In this document: in pieces, positions 33,058-43,719 of the stretch
Numbering within the stretch: position 1 is the first letter of the stretch
Layout of the letters: each line of letters starts with the position of its first letter
NCBI GenBank assembly: GCA_963920635.1
Contig: OY987302.1
Coordinates: 29,363,278 to 29,427,277, forward strand
Source: Pseudeuparius sepicola
Lineage: Eukaryota > Arthropoda > Insecta > Coleoptera > Anthribidae
DNA: 64,000 bases
Direction of reading: 5' to 3'
Notes under the pieces: generated by a model
Seen by the model: the letters and a program-made list of their open reading frames with translations, nothing else
What the model was told of the DNA's origin: nothing
Databases searched by the model: none
Position numbers and translations under genes: made by a program

Positions 33058-34903
33058 TTTCTGGTTAGTTTAGGAGTATTTCAAAATGAAATACTTTGCG
33101 AAAAATGTGGAGAAAATTATGTTCATTTAAATCCTATAAACATGAAATATAGATGTGGAAAAACGCTTAAGACAAAAAAGGGAAGGAGACAATGTGGTTT
33201 TTGGAAAAGTGCGCGCAAAAACACTTTTTTTATGGAAAAATGAAATTGGACATAATTGGATTGTTCGTGGGATATTTTTTGTTAGTGCCACATCCTCGGT
33301 CAACATTTTTGAAGAGGGAATTAGAAATATCATTTGTTACCGTGGTAGATTGGAGCAATTTTTGCAGAGAGGTATGTATTTTATTTATTTAATCTTTGAA
33401 GAATGATTAAGTATTATTTTAAGTATTATTATATCAAAATAAATTACCTATATGCTCAAGAAATTACATTGGTTAAATATAAAAAATTTAACAAAATTTC
33501 TAGTACATATTTATATTCATATTTAAATTAAAACATAATTTACTTCCAGTTTGCTTACATAGGTATATTAGGTACTTTCAATTTCGAACATCATAAATTA
33601 TTCTACAAGATCATTTAGTGATTTTCATATACAAAATTTTAATAAGAATATTTGTTATGGGTCGTGGAAAATTGTTCGAAAACATTTGTTCGAATGACAT
33701 TTGTTCTAAAAAGCATTTGTTCGAAAAAAACGTCTTCAAAAAAACATTTGTTTGATTTAATAAGAGATATTTCCTTATCCTTCTCCAACTAGGAAAACAT
33801 AGAAAAACATCTCGCAAAAGGGTAACAGAAGACTATAATATTACATAACTTTGAAAAGTAGGAATCCTTTCCGACAACGTGAAAGCCTGGCAGTAAGAAC
33901 GCGGTCTGGCAGCACATGCACTGTAACACTGCTTGAATAAGAGGCATCTCGGTTTGTAGCTTCTTTGGAATCCGTCAGAGGAGTAGGTTTGGCCGCAGGC
34001 GAGTCACAGTTTTTGAAACACAAAATATACAGGGTGTCTTGGAAATGTTTTTTTAGACACCCTGTATATTTGGACCGCAAGTTAGAGTCACTGTTTTTTG
34101 AGACACCCTGTATATTTTGCGCAAAATATACAGGGTGCAAATTTGCATTGTTGGCCATTTGTGACGTGCATTGCTTTTTGTTTTATACGAAGTATATATA
34201 ATTGTATTTAGTAGCCATATCAGGCTAAATAAAGCATATGTTACTACTACTACTACCTACCTACCTATATAATATATATTTAAGGTATGTATAGAATGGT
34301 GTCTACGCCACACTAACAAAAAAATTGGTGGTGAGGGCAAAATTGTCGAAATAGACGAGGCAAAAATTGGCAAACGCAAATTTCATAAAGGTCGAGTCAT
34401 TGAAGGTCAATGGATTTTTGGGGGTATTGAGAGGGGAACAAGAAATATGTTTCTAGTTCCAGTTGAAGAAAGAGGCAAGGATACATTGTTATCTGTAATT
34501 AAGCAGTATATTTTGCCTAAAACGACCATAATATCAGACTGTTGGAAATCTTATAATTGCCTTACCAACGAGGGTTATACTCACTTGACAGTTAATCACT
34601 CAATCAATTTTGTGGATCCAGAAACAGGTATTTTTTCTAAATAATAATAATAATAATGATGATAATAATAATTAAACAATAGTGTGTTATTTTATCAAGG
34701 ACTTTGTCATCTCTATAATTTCAGGGGCATATACTCAAAACATAGAGCGCATGTGGAGGGAGGTAAAATCGAATATACCTCGATATGGCATTAGAAAATA
34801 CCATTATGTTGGATATCTTTCAGAATTTATTTTTAAGAGAAGTGTTTTTCCGGAAAATAGAATTGAAGAGTTCTTTAGAACGACAAAAAACATGTACAAA
34901 TAA
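33058..34903 (+). pseudogene. Merlin (IS1016/ISXO2-like) transposase, three exons, one frameshift
   Basis: A DDE transposase related to bacterial IS1595/ISXO2. Exon 1 (33058-33371) starts with a zinc ribbon (LCEKCGE ... YRCGK ... QCGFW) and ends TVVDWSNFCRE at a GTATGT donor. Exon 2 (34285-34627) has VEIDEAKIGKRKFHKGR (first Asp), GQWIFGGIERGT and IISDCWKSY (second Asp), and ends at VDPET with donor GTATTT. Exon 3 (34735-34903) has NIERMWREVK (Glu) and ends at TAA 34901. Intron 2 is 107 bp. The only lesion seen is a one-base deletion in the T run at 33224-33230. The acceptor at 33057 is inferred; exons upstream may be missing. TIRs were not identified. Confidence 0.8.
34022..34141. repeat. 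Clustered TACAGGGTG-type ends inside Merlin intron 1
   Basis: Several ends occur in 120 bp: TATACAGGGTGTCTTGG (34029), AGACACCCTGTATATT (34056), GAGACACCCTGTATATT (34100) and ATATACAGGGTGCAAATT (34126). These are termini of tiny or nested MITEs that landed in the transposase intron after it stopped being, or without affecting, the coding exons. Confidence 0.65.
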
Positions 34904-35519
34904 TAATATGGTTACTCATTTCTATTGTTATTTTGTATTCAATGTTGTTGATGTTTAAATTCTTATAGTATGTATTAGTACACATAGTAAATCGAGCAAC
35001 TCTTACGCTTGGCGTAAAGAAGAGCACGTGACTTGAGATATATGCTAGGGCCGCACTGAGGCACAACCTTTATTTAATTTTAGTTTTACAATTTTTTACA
35101 TCAAAATATTTCGAAAAAGAATTATTGGCTTAATTAAAATGGCTCAAAACATCGATAAAATTATTTGTGGCAGTGTCTAAATAGCTGAAAACAACAAGAT
35201 AAAACCGCACAACTACACTTTTGCGATCGAGTACGTCCCTGTTACCAAGTCGGGTGAAATTTTATAGTCTACCGACCAATCGCGGAACGTCATTGAACAC
35301 ATGGTTTTATTTATGCCAGGCATATGGATTGCTCAATTTTAGTATAGGCGTGATATTTTTAGTAAAATATTTTGCAATTTATCATCTGTTGAAGACAGTC
35401 TTTTTGTTCAGTAGGGGTATATGCGGCGCAATTCGTTGGTGCCTCTTTAAAAAATCAGAGTCGGCCTCTACCTCTTATTGGACCTCTGCTGCACCTAAAA
35501 AATATTTTTTTCTCTCCTT
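34904..35519. other. No gene seen
   Basis: Sequence between the Merlin stop and array 2. No matching terminal repeats for the Merlin element were recognised here. Confidence 0.45.
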
Positions 35520-36760
35520 TCTTCAAAAGATGTCCCATCATTATCGACTGTTACCAAAAGGGAGCATGCCCCCTTCTTTTTTCATACGGCAGCGCCCATC
35601 ACTGCTGGCTGCCTCCGTAAATGGTGTATGCCTCCTTTTTTTCAGGTGGCAGCGCCCATCGTTGCGGACTTCCACCTTCAGGGACGTATGCCCCCTTCTT
35701 TTTTCTTACGTCAGCGCACATCGGTACCGACTGCCACCATAAGGGGAATATATCTCTTTTTTCAGGTGGTAGCGCCCATCGTTACCGGCTTCTACCTTAA
35801 GGGGCGTATGCCCCCTTCTTTTTTCATACGGCAGCGCCCATCACTGCTGGCTGCCTCCGTAAAGGGTGTATGCCTCCTTTTTTTCATATGGCAGCGCCCA
35901 TCGTTGCCAACTTCCACCTTCAGGGGTGTATGCCCCCTTCTTTTTTCTTACGGCAGTGCACATCGGTGCCGACTGCCACCATAAGGGGAATATATCTCTT
36001 TTTTCAGGTGGCAGCACTCATCGTTACCGGCTTCTACCTTAAGGGGCGTATGCTCCTTTCTTTTTTCATACGGCAGCGCCCATCAGTGCCGACTGCCACC
36101 TTAAGGGGCATATGCCCCTTCCTTTTTCATACGGCAGCGCCCATCGTTGCAGACTTCCACCGTAAAATGTGTATGGCCCCTTCTTTTTTTATACGGCATC
36201 ATTGCAACTTCCACCTTAAGGGGCATACACTCCTTACGGTGGCAGTCGGCACCGATGGGCACTGCCGTATGCAAAAAGAAGGGGGCATACGCCTCTTAAG
36301 GTGGCAGTCGGCACCCGTGGGCGCTGCCGTATGCAAAAAGAAGGGGGCATACGCCCCTGAAGGTGGAAGTCGGCAACGATGGGCGCTGCCGTATGAAAAA
36401 AGAAGGGGGCATACGTCGGCACCAATGGGCGCTGCCGTATGAAAAAAGAAGGAGGCATACATTCTTTACGGTGCAAATCTGCAATGTTGGGCGCTGCCAT
36501 ATGAAAAAAAAGGGCGCATACGCCCCTTAAGGTGAAAGTCGGCAACAATGGGCACTGCCGTATAAAAAAAGAAGGAGGTATACACCCTTTACAGTGGCAG
36601 CCAGCAGTGATGAGCCCTGCCAGATGAAAAAAAGAAGAGGGCATGTGCCCTTTACGGAGGTAGTTGGCACTGATGGGCACTGCTGTATGAAAAAAAAAAG
36701 GAGCACAAGCCCCTTATCCTTGCAACGATGGGCACTTATGAACAAAAAATGGTTACCTAT
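35520..36760. repeat. Array 2: ~60-bp units, palindromic, with higher-order pattern
   Basis: About eleven plus-oriented units (35528-36200) face about nine minus-oriented ones (36230-36760) across a centre near 36215. In the plus half, four variant units (marked by ACTGCTGGCTGCC, GTTGCGGACTTCC, ACATCGGTACCGAC, GTTACCGGCTTCTACC) repeat in the same order about 241 bp further on, a higher-order repeat. Long frames on both strands encode a repeated ~20-residue motif (MPPSFFIRQRPSLPTATIRG-like), a consequence of unit length and not evidence of a gene. Confidence 0.9.
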
Positions 36761-37149
36761 TTGTTTATTGAGGCATTGGGTGATGGGAAAGAAGGTGCAC
36801 CTTCAGCTGTATATGGCTGCCTTTTTCATAGCTACTTGGGACGATGGATGCTGCCGACAGTACAAAGAAGAGTGAACCAACTTGAAGATGATGGTCCCTG
36901 CCGTATAAAAAAGAACGTACACCAGATTTTCGTATTCAGCCAAAAAGAAAGCAATACAAATCTTTAATTTGCCGCAAATTCTTTCCTAAAGACGTAATTA
37001 AATAAAACCTAAATATTGCTAAAAGCCAATAATTGCAATGAATAATTTATTTCTTGATTGGGGATTTTCTGACATAAACAAAATATAACCTAACTTTTTG
37101 ATATTTTGTGGTGACACTGACGTGTCAAAAATCATAAAACAGTTGAAAA

Positions 37150-37333
37150 CAATAGGTACAGGCGATTTGTAAAACAAGTACCCTGAAACTAGCAATTTTA
37201 CAAAGGTGTAACTCGAAAACTAAGCCTCTGCCCCAAATTTCGTTTTGATTTTCGTAATCTACGCCTCAATATACGTAAGTGTACCAAATTTCGTTAAAAT
37301 CGGTCATATGTGCGTATAACAGAAATTTACCTG
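37150..37333 (-). repeat. Dispersed repeat B', right copy
   Basis: Reverse-oriented partner of 32611-32790, closely similar throughout. Confidence 0.85.
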
Positions 37334-37494
37334 TAGCTGATATAGACCAGTTTTTGTTCACAATTGTATTGTATTTTTTGAAAATTATTAAACAAAAATC
37401 AGAACATAATACATAATCTAAAATCTAACCTATCTTTGTGGTGACATTGGTGGTAGATGTTTTGTAGTGACAGTGACATGCGTCAAAAATCATA

Positions 37495-37685
37495 AACCAG
37501 CTGAAAACAATACAGGCGGTTTGTAATACAAGTACCCTGAAAAAACATCGATTTACAAAGATGTAACTTAACTAAGCCTCAGCCCCAAATTTCGTTTTGA
37601 TTTTCGTAATCTACACCTCAATATACGTAAGTGTACAAAATTTCATTAAAATCGGTCGTGTGTACGTATAATAGAAATTTACCCG
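37495..37685 (-). repeat. Dispersed repeat A', right copy
   Basis: Reverse-oriented partner of 30383-30575, almost identical to it apart from small indels (for example the shortened GTAACTTAACTAAG block). Confidence 0.85.
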
Positions 37686-37734
37686 AATCTGATCTTCGTT
37701 TTGACCACATAACTAGGTGTTATGTGGTTTTGAC

Positions 37735-37835
37735 AGTCGGGCGTAGTTTCCGAGAAAATGAGTTTTCAAATTTCCTTTTGACACCCTACCTTTCATGACG
37801 ATATTTATAGTTATAAACGGGAAGAATTTGTACTG
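37735..37835 (+). repeat. Dispersed repeat, copy 2 of 3
   Basis: GGGCGTAGTTTCCGAGAAAA onward, matching 44515-44705 in the same orientation and 9140-9335 inverted; truncated at the target site of the foldback that follows. Confidence 0.6.
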
Positions 37836-37857
37836 ATTTGTACTAGGTAATTATTTT

Positions 37858-38630
37858 GGAAGTGGCTATTTATACGTCCGACGGATACAAACGTCAGTAT
37901 ACGTCTTGCGCTCTCATTGGCTGGCTGAGTCACGTGACTTCTTTGGACGTGCATTTAACTCCGTACACGTCCGAAGCCAAAGTAAACTTATTTAGATACG
38001 TCGGAAGTGCATTTTTCTCAAGCATCTTTGCAATAATAAGGAGCGTATGCACTGCTCCTTTTTGGGGGATAAACGCTCTGCCGTATGAAAAAAGAAGGGG
38101 GCATTCGCACCATATTGTGGCAGTCGGCAGCGATGCGCGCTGCCGTATGAAAAAAGAAGTGGTAATCATTTCCAATGGTGTAACCCACCCCCGATTTTCT
38201 TGAAATTTTGGCTAGGTAGGTAGGTACCCCCTATTTTCGCCCGATGCGACGTTCGGCGTTGTAACCCACCCCCGATTTTCTTGAAATTTTGGCTACCTCC
38301 CGACATTCATCGCCGAATGTCGGGGGGTAGCCAAAATTTCAAGAAAATCGGGGGTGGGTTACATCATTGTAAATAATTACCACTTCATTTTTCATTCTGC
38401 AGCGCCCATCGCGGAAAAAGTAGGGCATACGCAATATAAAATGAGACAAGATAGGTCTGAATAATCTCGGACATCATCCAATCGACTAATTTAGTAAACA
38501 AGCCGATTCATCATGCATCGGACCGTAGAAATAAGGTTATGTGACACGCGACACGCGACTCAATCCACCAATGAGAGCGCAAGACGTATACCTACTTTTA
38601 TATACGTCGGACGTATAAATAGCCACTTCC
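37858..38630. mobile_element. MULE-like foldback with 9-bp target duplication
   Basis: Starts GGAAGTGGCTATTTATACG and ends CGTATAAATAGCCACTTCC, and AATTATTTT lies directly outside both ends (37849-37857, 38631-38639). A 9-bp duplication is typical of Mutator-like elements. TIRs extend about 90 bp (CGTCCGACG..., GCGCTCTCATTGG blocks). Inside are one and a half units of the same ~60-bp sequence that forms arrays 1 and 2 (38085-38160), and an inverted repeat built on GTAACCCACCCCCGATTTTC (38175-38365). No transposase. Confidence 0.88.
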
Positions 38631-38943
38631 AATTATTTTCAGGTTTTCGAAAATAGATGGTAGCCAAAATTTCAAGAAAATACATACTAAAAAATATTAC
38701 ATATAACTACCTACGTAGGTAGGTACCCAATGAAATATCGATATGAAGTAGGTACTTAGGTATACCTGCAAATAAATCCCTCTCTTTTTCTAGTGACTAT
38801 TGCATAGCCAAGTAGGTACCTATTTTCATTACAATTTTTTTCTCTAAAAGGTTATTTTTTGTTAACATTTTGGAATGTAACTACGTAAATAAGTAGATGA
38901 AGGGAGATTTTTCTAACTTTATGGGTACCTACCCCTGCTACTA

Positions 38944-39171
38944 TACAGGGTGATTCAGTTCCGGTGCTCAACATGGGGATCTCAGAAACCGTAACAGATA
39001 CGAAGTTGGTCAAATGGAGGCAAACTTGCGCCTTTGGGCGCCCAACAATATGCCGTTGAGAAAGTTAAAATATTTTCATGGGTTGCTGAGATATTTAAGA
39101 AAAACCGAATTTTTTAAAATTAGATTTTATTTTTTCTGGCGCCATTTTCGACAATATTGAAAAATAAATTA
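38944..39171. repeat. Left arm of an outer foldback
   Basis: Begins TACAGGGTGATTCAGTTCC after a TA. From about 38988 it pairs with 44345-44502 (CCGTAACAGATAC with GTATCTGTTACG; the GGCGCCATTTTCGACAATAT block with its complement). Everything from 39174 to about 44344 lies in the loop. The right terminus has been replaced by a different repeat at 44515. Confidence 0.75.
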
Positions 39172-39173
39172 TA

Positions 39174-42100
39174 CACTGAAAGAATTATTTTGCTACGGTT
39201 AGTAAGAACTCAATTACAGCAGCAAAATATCTGCATTAAATAGGCGCCGAGTGAGTTACTTTGCTACCGCAGCAAAGCACGCTTTGCTAAAGACAACTCA
39301 ATTGCAGTAAGTAAGCAGATGTGTTGAAAATCACTATGCTGTGATAATTCAACCCTTGTATTAAGGCAAGTGAGTCAGCTCACTAACCACAAGTGAGTTG
39401 CTTAGCTACCATAGCAAATAATTTGATTGGGGTTATGTAGGTTTTGTTGCCGCAATTGAATCAGCTCATTAATGACAATTAAGCTGCCCACTAGCCACAA
39501 GTGAGTTGCTTAACTACCATAGCAAAAAATTTATTTGTTGCCGGCGTCTTTAATGTTACGTAAAAATTAATATCTTCAGACTTAATGTCCGCTTGGTAGC
39601 ACATTATCATTATATTATACATAATCTGGCATCCTGTCACAAGTATAAAACATAGCGCAGCCAGATTTTTTGTTTTCCTGTAGTTTTTCCATTTCATGTT
39701 TTCTTTATAACATGTTGAGTCATTTACTACAAATCCCTAATATATTCTTATTACTTGGCCGTCTCAATCTCAAAGATATTTTTGGGGACACGTAGGGTGT
39801 GTAAGGCTAGGTGTTGAAGAAACCTGTAGGGTTGCCGCGTGAAATGTTATTAAAAAAACATGAAATGGGAAAACTACAGGAAAAACAAAAAAATCTGGCT
39901 GCGCTATGTTTTACACTTTTGACAGGATGCAGATTATGTATAATATAATGATAATGTGCTACCAAGCGGACATTAAGTCTGAAGATATTAATTTGTACGT
40001 ACCTTTAAAGACGCCGGCAACAAATAAATTTTTTGCTATGGTAGTTAAGCAACTCACTTGTGGCTAGTGGGCAGCTTAATTGTCATTAATGAGCTGATTC
40101 AATTACAGCAACAAAACCTACATAACCACAATCAAATTATTTGCTATGGTAGCTAAGCTACTCACTTGTGGTTAGTGAGCTGACTCACTTGCCTAATACA
40201 AGGGTTGAATTATCACAGCATAGTGATTTTCAACAAATCTGGTTACTTACTGCAATTGAGTTGTCTTTAGCAAAGCGTGCTTTGCTGCGGTAGCAAAGTA
40301 ACTCACTCGGCGCCTATTTTGTAACGGATTTTTTTGTAAATTCCAAGAAACCCGTTACAACGTTTTTATTTGATTCCAGACAGGCATAAACTAAGAAGGC
40401 ACACCTATTATAGGATGGTACAGCTTACATTTTCTTGTTAAATTATTGATATTTCGAATTATAAACAAATTAATTTCGCGAGCGTGCCGCCAGCGACCTC
40501 TTGTAGTGGGTGGCGCAACCCGCAGAACATGTCGACTAGTTTTCGATATTTGGTAGAACAGGCAGTGGAATTTATTATGTAAATATTTACGAACAGATTG
40601 AATAGAAGTAAGTATGTTAAATTGCTTTAATTATAATAGCATTTGTTTTGTTACTATTTACTGTACAAGTAAAGAGAATCGTTTGAAATAAACCGTCAAG
40701 TGACTCCAGCAGCTCGATTCCTATTGGCTGCACTTTTTTATGTACCACGGTTGTATAGAATGAATCGAACGACGCAGCGGCTCTCGCCCTCTTCATTTTT
40801 GCACTCTCGAATTGATCGGTACTCTCTAGTGGCAATCGCCTTTTCTGAATATTATCTCGTTTGGTTTTTTAGCATTTTGGTCTAAATTGATCGCGAATTT
40901 GATCGGTAGTACGGGTTAATTGTTTTTGGTGAAGTATTTTCATTGTAGTGCCTGGTTGGGGTGATTAAATTGGTTTTCTTTTCTTTCACGGCGGAGTGAA
41001 CACCGCCATTGCAAAACTGACGTCGCCATAAGCTGACTAGGAGCTTGGAACGGAGTTCTGTTGGGCAGGAATCGATCAAGGACTACTAGAGGAGGAAAAT
41101 CGCCTAGGTGAGTGTGGTTTTTTTTATTATATAGTTCATATTTTCGGAAATTGTTTTTTTATTCAGTACCACCTCACCTGCGGCCATTTTCTCTCAAGGT
41201 TGCTGTTTTTTTGTATAACTTGTCAGTTATAACCTTTTTTGGTACCTCTAAAAAAAAACAGCTACCTAAGACTTTCGTTCTCCTGACCAGTAGATTTCTT
41301 TTTTTTAATATTATACTTGTTTAAAAAAACATCATTTTCACCCCTGGCAAAATACTACCCGATCGAATTTCGTCAATAATTTCGCAATAAATTCATAAAT
41401 ACTAGAGAGTCCACTTAACAAAATATTAATATTCAGGCATAATTTTTATTAATAATTTCCAAGTTCAATAAATAATTTCGAATCAAATTCCCTAGTTTAA
41501 CTATAATAAAGTTAAACGACTAGCAATTTATTGCAGGTTCTAAATTCAGCTGAATTTAATTTTATATTTTTTTAATAATTAAGTCTTAAAATAAGTAGTT
41601 CTGGTTTAGGTTGAATTTTGTATACCTTCTTAATAAATCACTGTGTATCTTACACATTTAAATAAATATTAGCATTCTTGGACTAACTTCTGCTCTTGTT
41701 GTGTTTGTTACCTATGTACATCATCGACACAGAGACGTGATACTGTGACAGTGAAGAACACCCACCTTCGACTAGTACGCTGCTGAGCTAGGCACCGAAG
41801 CGGTACGGCAACATCTGCACAACACCTGAGATTGGCTCTGCTGTAGCTAGTCAACACATGCGCCTAATGCAAGCCACCCGTTAAGGCCAGTTCGTAGCAG
41901 GAAAGTCGTCACAGTCAGTAAAGGGAAGGGTCGTCGCATCGAACACAGGATATTCTTCGATCAAGTGTCACAGTCGCAAGTATAAACTTTCACTCAAACC
42001 TCAAGTGCTAGTAGTTCCAAGAGACTCTCAAAAACACAGGACGTTCAAAATTTTATTATTTAAAGAATTCACTAAGTTTTAAACTCTTTTGTTTGTTATC

Positions 42101-42369
42101 AAAATCTAACGACTAATGTAAATTTTGAATTGTCATAACTATTCACAGTTATTTTCCATCTTTACCTTAGAGGTAAATAAATATTGTATGATTATTTTGG
42201 TGTTTGATTTAGGAGGGGAGAATAGTTTGTCGGGGCAACGAATTCAGGTCACAAAGGAATCCGAACCCACTTAAAAATTCCAACTAACTTTTTCGGTTAT
42301 AATTTAATGCAGATATTTTGCTGCGGTAATTGAGTTCTTACTAACCGTAGCAAAGTAATTCTTTCAATG
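39174..42369. mobile_element. CACTGAAAG-ended TA element, copy 1 (with LTR insertion)
   Basis: Begins CACTGAAAGAATTATTTTGC after TA and ends GCAAAGTAATTCTTTCAATG. The terminal ~65 bp match as inverted repeats. Further in, long arms (39260-39720 against 39860-40315) are rich in repeated short motifs such as AGTGAGTTGCTTA and TACCATAGCAAA, as in subterminal protein-binding repeats. Without the 1982-bp insertion at 40320-42301 it would be about 1.2 kb, like copy 2. The right flanking dinucleotide is TG where TA is expected. No transposase. Confidence 0.8.
40320..42301. mobile_element. Probable solo LTR (~2 kb) with 4-bp duplication
   Basis: Inserted exactly within the right TIR of copy 1: the sequence resumes on the other side with ATTT repeated (40316-40319 and 42302-42305). 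The insert begins TGTAACGG and ends CGGTTATA, near-complementary TG/CA-like ends (final CA is TA). It has a splice-donor-like GTGAGTG at 41109 and AATAAA near 42177 but no retroelement proteins. A solo LTR fits best; an unknown non-coding element cannot be excluded. Confidence 0.5.
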
Positions 42370-42385
42370 TGAGTACAACGATGTA

Positions 42386-43719
42386 CACTGAAAGAATTAC
42401 TTTGCTACGGTTAGTAAGAACTCAATTACCGCAGCAAAATATCTGCATTAAATAGGCGCCGAGTGAGTTACTTCGCTACCCCAGCAAAGCACGCTTTGCT
42501 AAAGACAACTCAATTGCAGTAACTAAGCAGATTTGTTGAAAATCACTATGCTGTGATAATTCAACCCTTGTATTAAGGCAAGTGAGTCAGCTCACTAACC
42601 ACAAGTGAGTTGCTGAGCTACCATAGCAAATAATTTGATTGGGGTTATGTAGGTTTTGTTGCTATAATTGAATCAGCTCATTAATGACAATTAAGCTGCC
42701 CACTAGCCACAAGTGAGTTGCTTAACTACCATAGCAAAAAATTTATTTGTTGGCGGCTTCTTTAAAGGTACGTAAAAATTAATATCTTCAGACTTAATGC
42801 CCTCTTGGTAGCACATTATCATTATATTATACATAATCTGCATCCTGTCAAAAGTGTAAAACATAGCGCAGCCAGATTTTTTGTTTTTCCTGTAGTTTTC
42901 CCATTTCATGTTTTTTTAATAACATGTTGTTCACGCGGCAATCCTACAGGTTTCTTCTACACCTAGCCTTACACACTCTACGTGTCCCCAAAAAATATCT
43001 TTGAGATCGAGACGGCCAAGTAATAAGAATATATTAGGGATTTATAGTGAATGACTCAACATGTTATAAAGAAAACATGAAATGGGCAAACTACAGGAAA
43101 AACAAAAAATCTGGCTGCGCTATGTTTTATACTTCTGACAGGATGCCAGATTATGTATAATATAATGATAATGTGCTACCAGCGGAGATTAAGTATGAAA
43201 ATATTAATTTTTGCGTACCTTCAAAGACGGCAATGTTCCCGGAAAACAATGATGCCAGAGCTGTCTAGGTCTAGACGATCAGTAGGTACGATCACCATGG
43301 ACCAACAACTGCGCGACGACTGCGGCGGGGCCGCCTGGCGGGCTCAGGCTTGCCAGCTGGTGCAAGCGCATTTGGAACTCACCGGTAATTTTAGCAAAGC
43401 AACTCACTTGTTGTAAGTGAGGGCTCGCTAGCCACAAATGAGCAGTTGAACTACCACAGCTGAGTGCATTGCAGCAGAATGCACTCACCTGTAGTAACAA
43501 AACGACTGGCTTCATGTAAGTAAGTGGGCTCACTAAAAGGAATTTCTAGTGACCTATCCTTTAACCGCAAGTAAAAATTTTGCTGTGGTAGCAAAGAAGT
43601 TTTAGCAAAACAGGTTTACTTGCCACAGCATTTTTTTTTTGCTATGACAGCATAATATCTACTTACCGCAGCAAAAAAAATCTTAGCAAAGCAACTCACT
43701 TGGCGGAATTCTTTCAGTG
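42386..43719. mobile_element. CACTGAAAG-ended TA element, copy 2
   Basis: CACTGAAAGAATTACTTTGC at the left and GGCGGAATTCTTTCAGTG at the right, with TA on both sides (42384-42385 and 43720-43721). Its left half is nearly identical to copy 1 (39174-39720). In the right half a block at about 43232-43385 is absent from copy 1 and is described separately. The target palindrome shows a single TA at the empty site, so ends and duplication are certain. Confidence 0.9.
43232..43385 (+). other. GC-rich insert in copy 2, possible captured exon
   Basis: Strongly GC-rich between 43290 and 43385 in a window that is otherwise AT-rich. The plus frame is open throughout and reads MDQQLRDDCGGAAWRAQACQ then LVQAHLELTG from the ATG at 43297. 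It stops matching coding composition at GGTAATT (43384), which could be a splice donor. No known domain recognised. Captured gene fragments are known in MITE, MULE and Helitron families; here the evidence is composition, open frame and absence from copy 1. Confidence 0.4.

Noticed and set aside
35628..36680. Overlapping frames of 118-190 codons encoding a repeated PSFFIRQRPS motif on both strands
   Set aside because: They follow the ~60-bp DNA repeat and appear on both strands. They have no start context or domain. They are by-products of the satellite.
31590..36760. CRISPR-like array
   Set aside because: Units are contiguous tandem copies without unique spacers, in a eukaryotic transposon context.
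42386..43719. PIF/Harbinger assignment for the CACTGAAAG family
   Set aside because: Harbinger elements duplicate three bases (TWA); the empty site here supports only TA, so the superfamily is left open.
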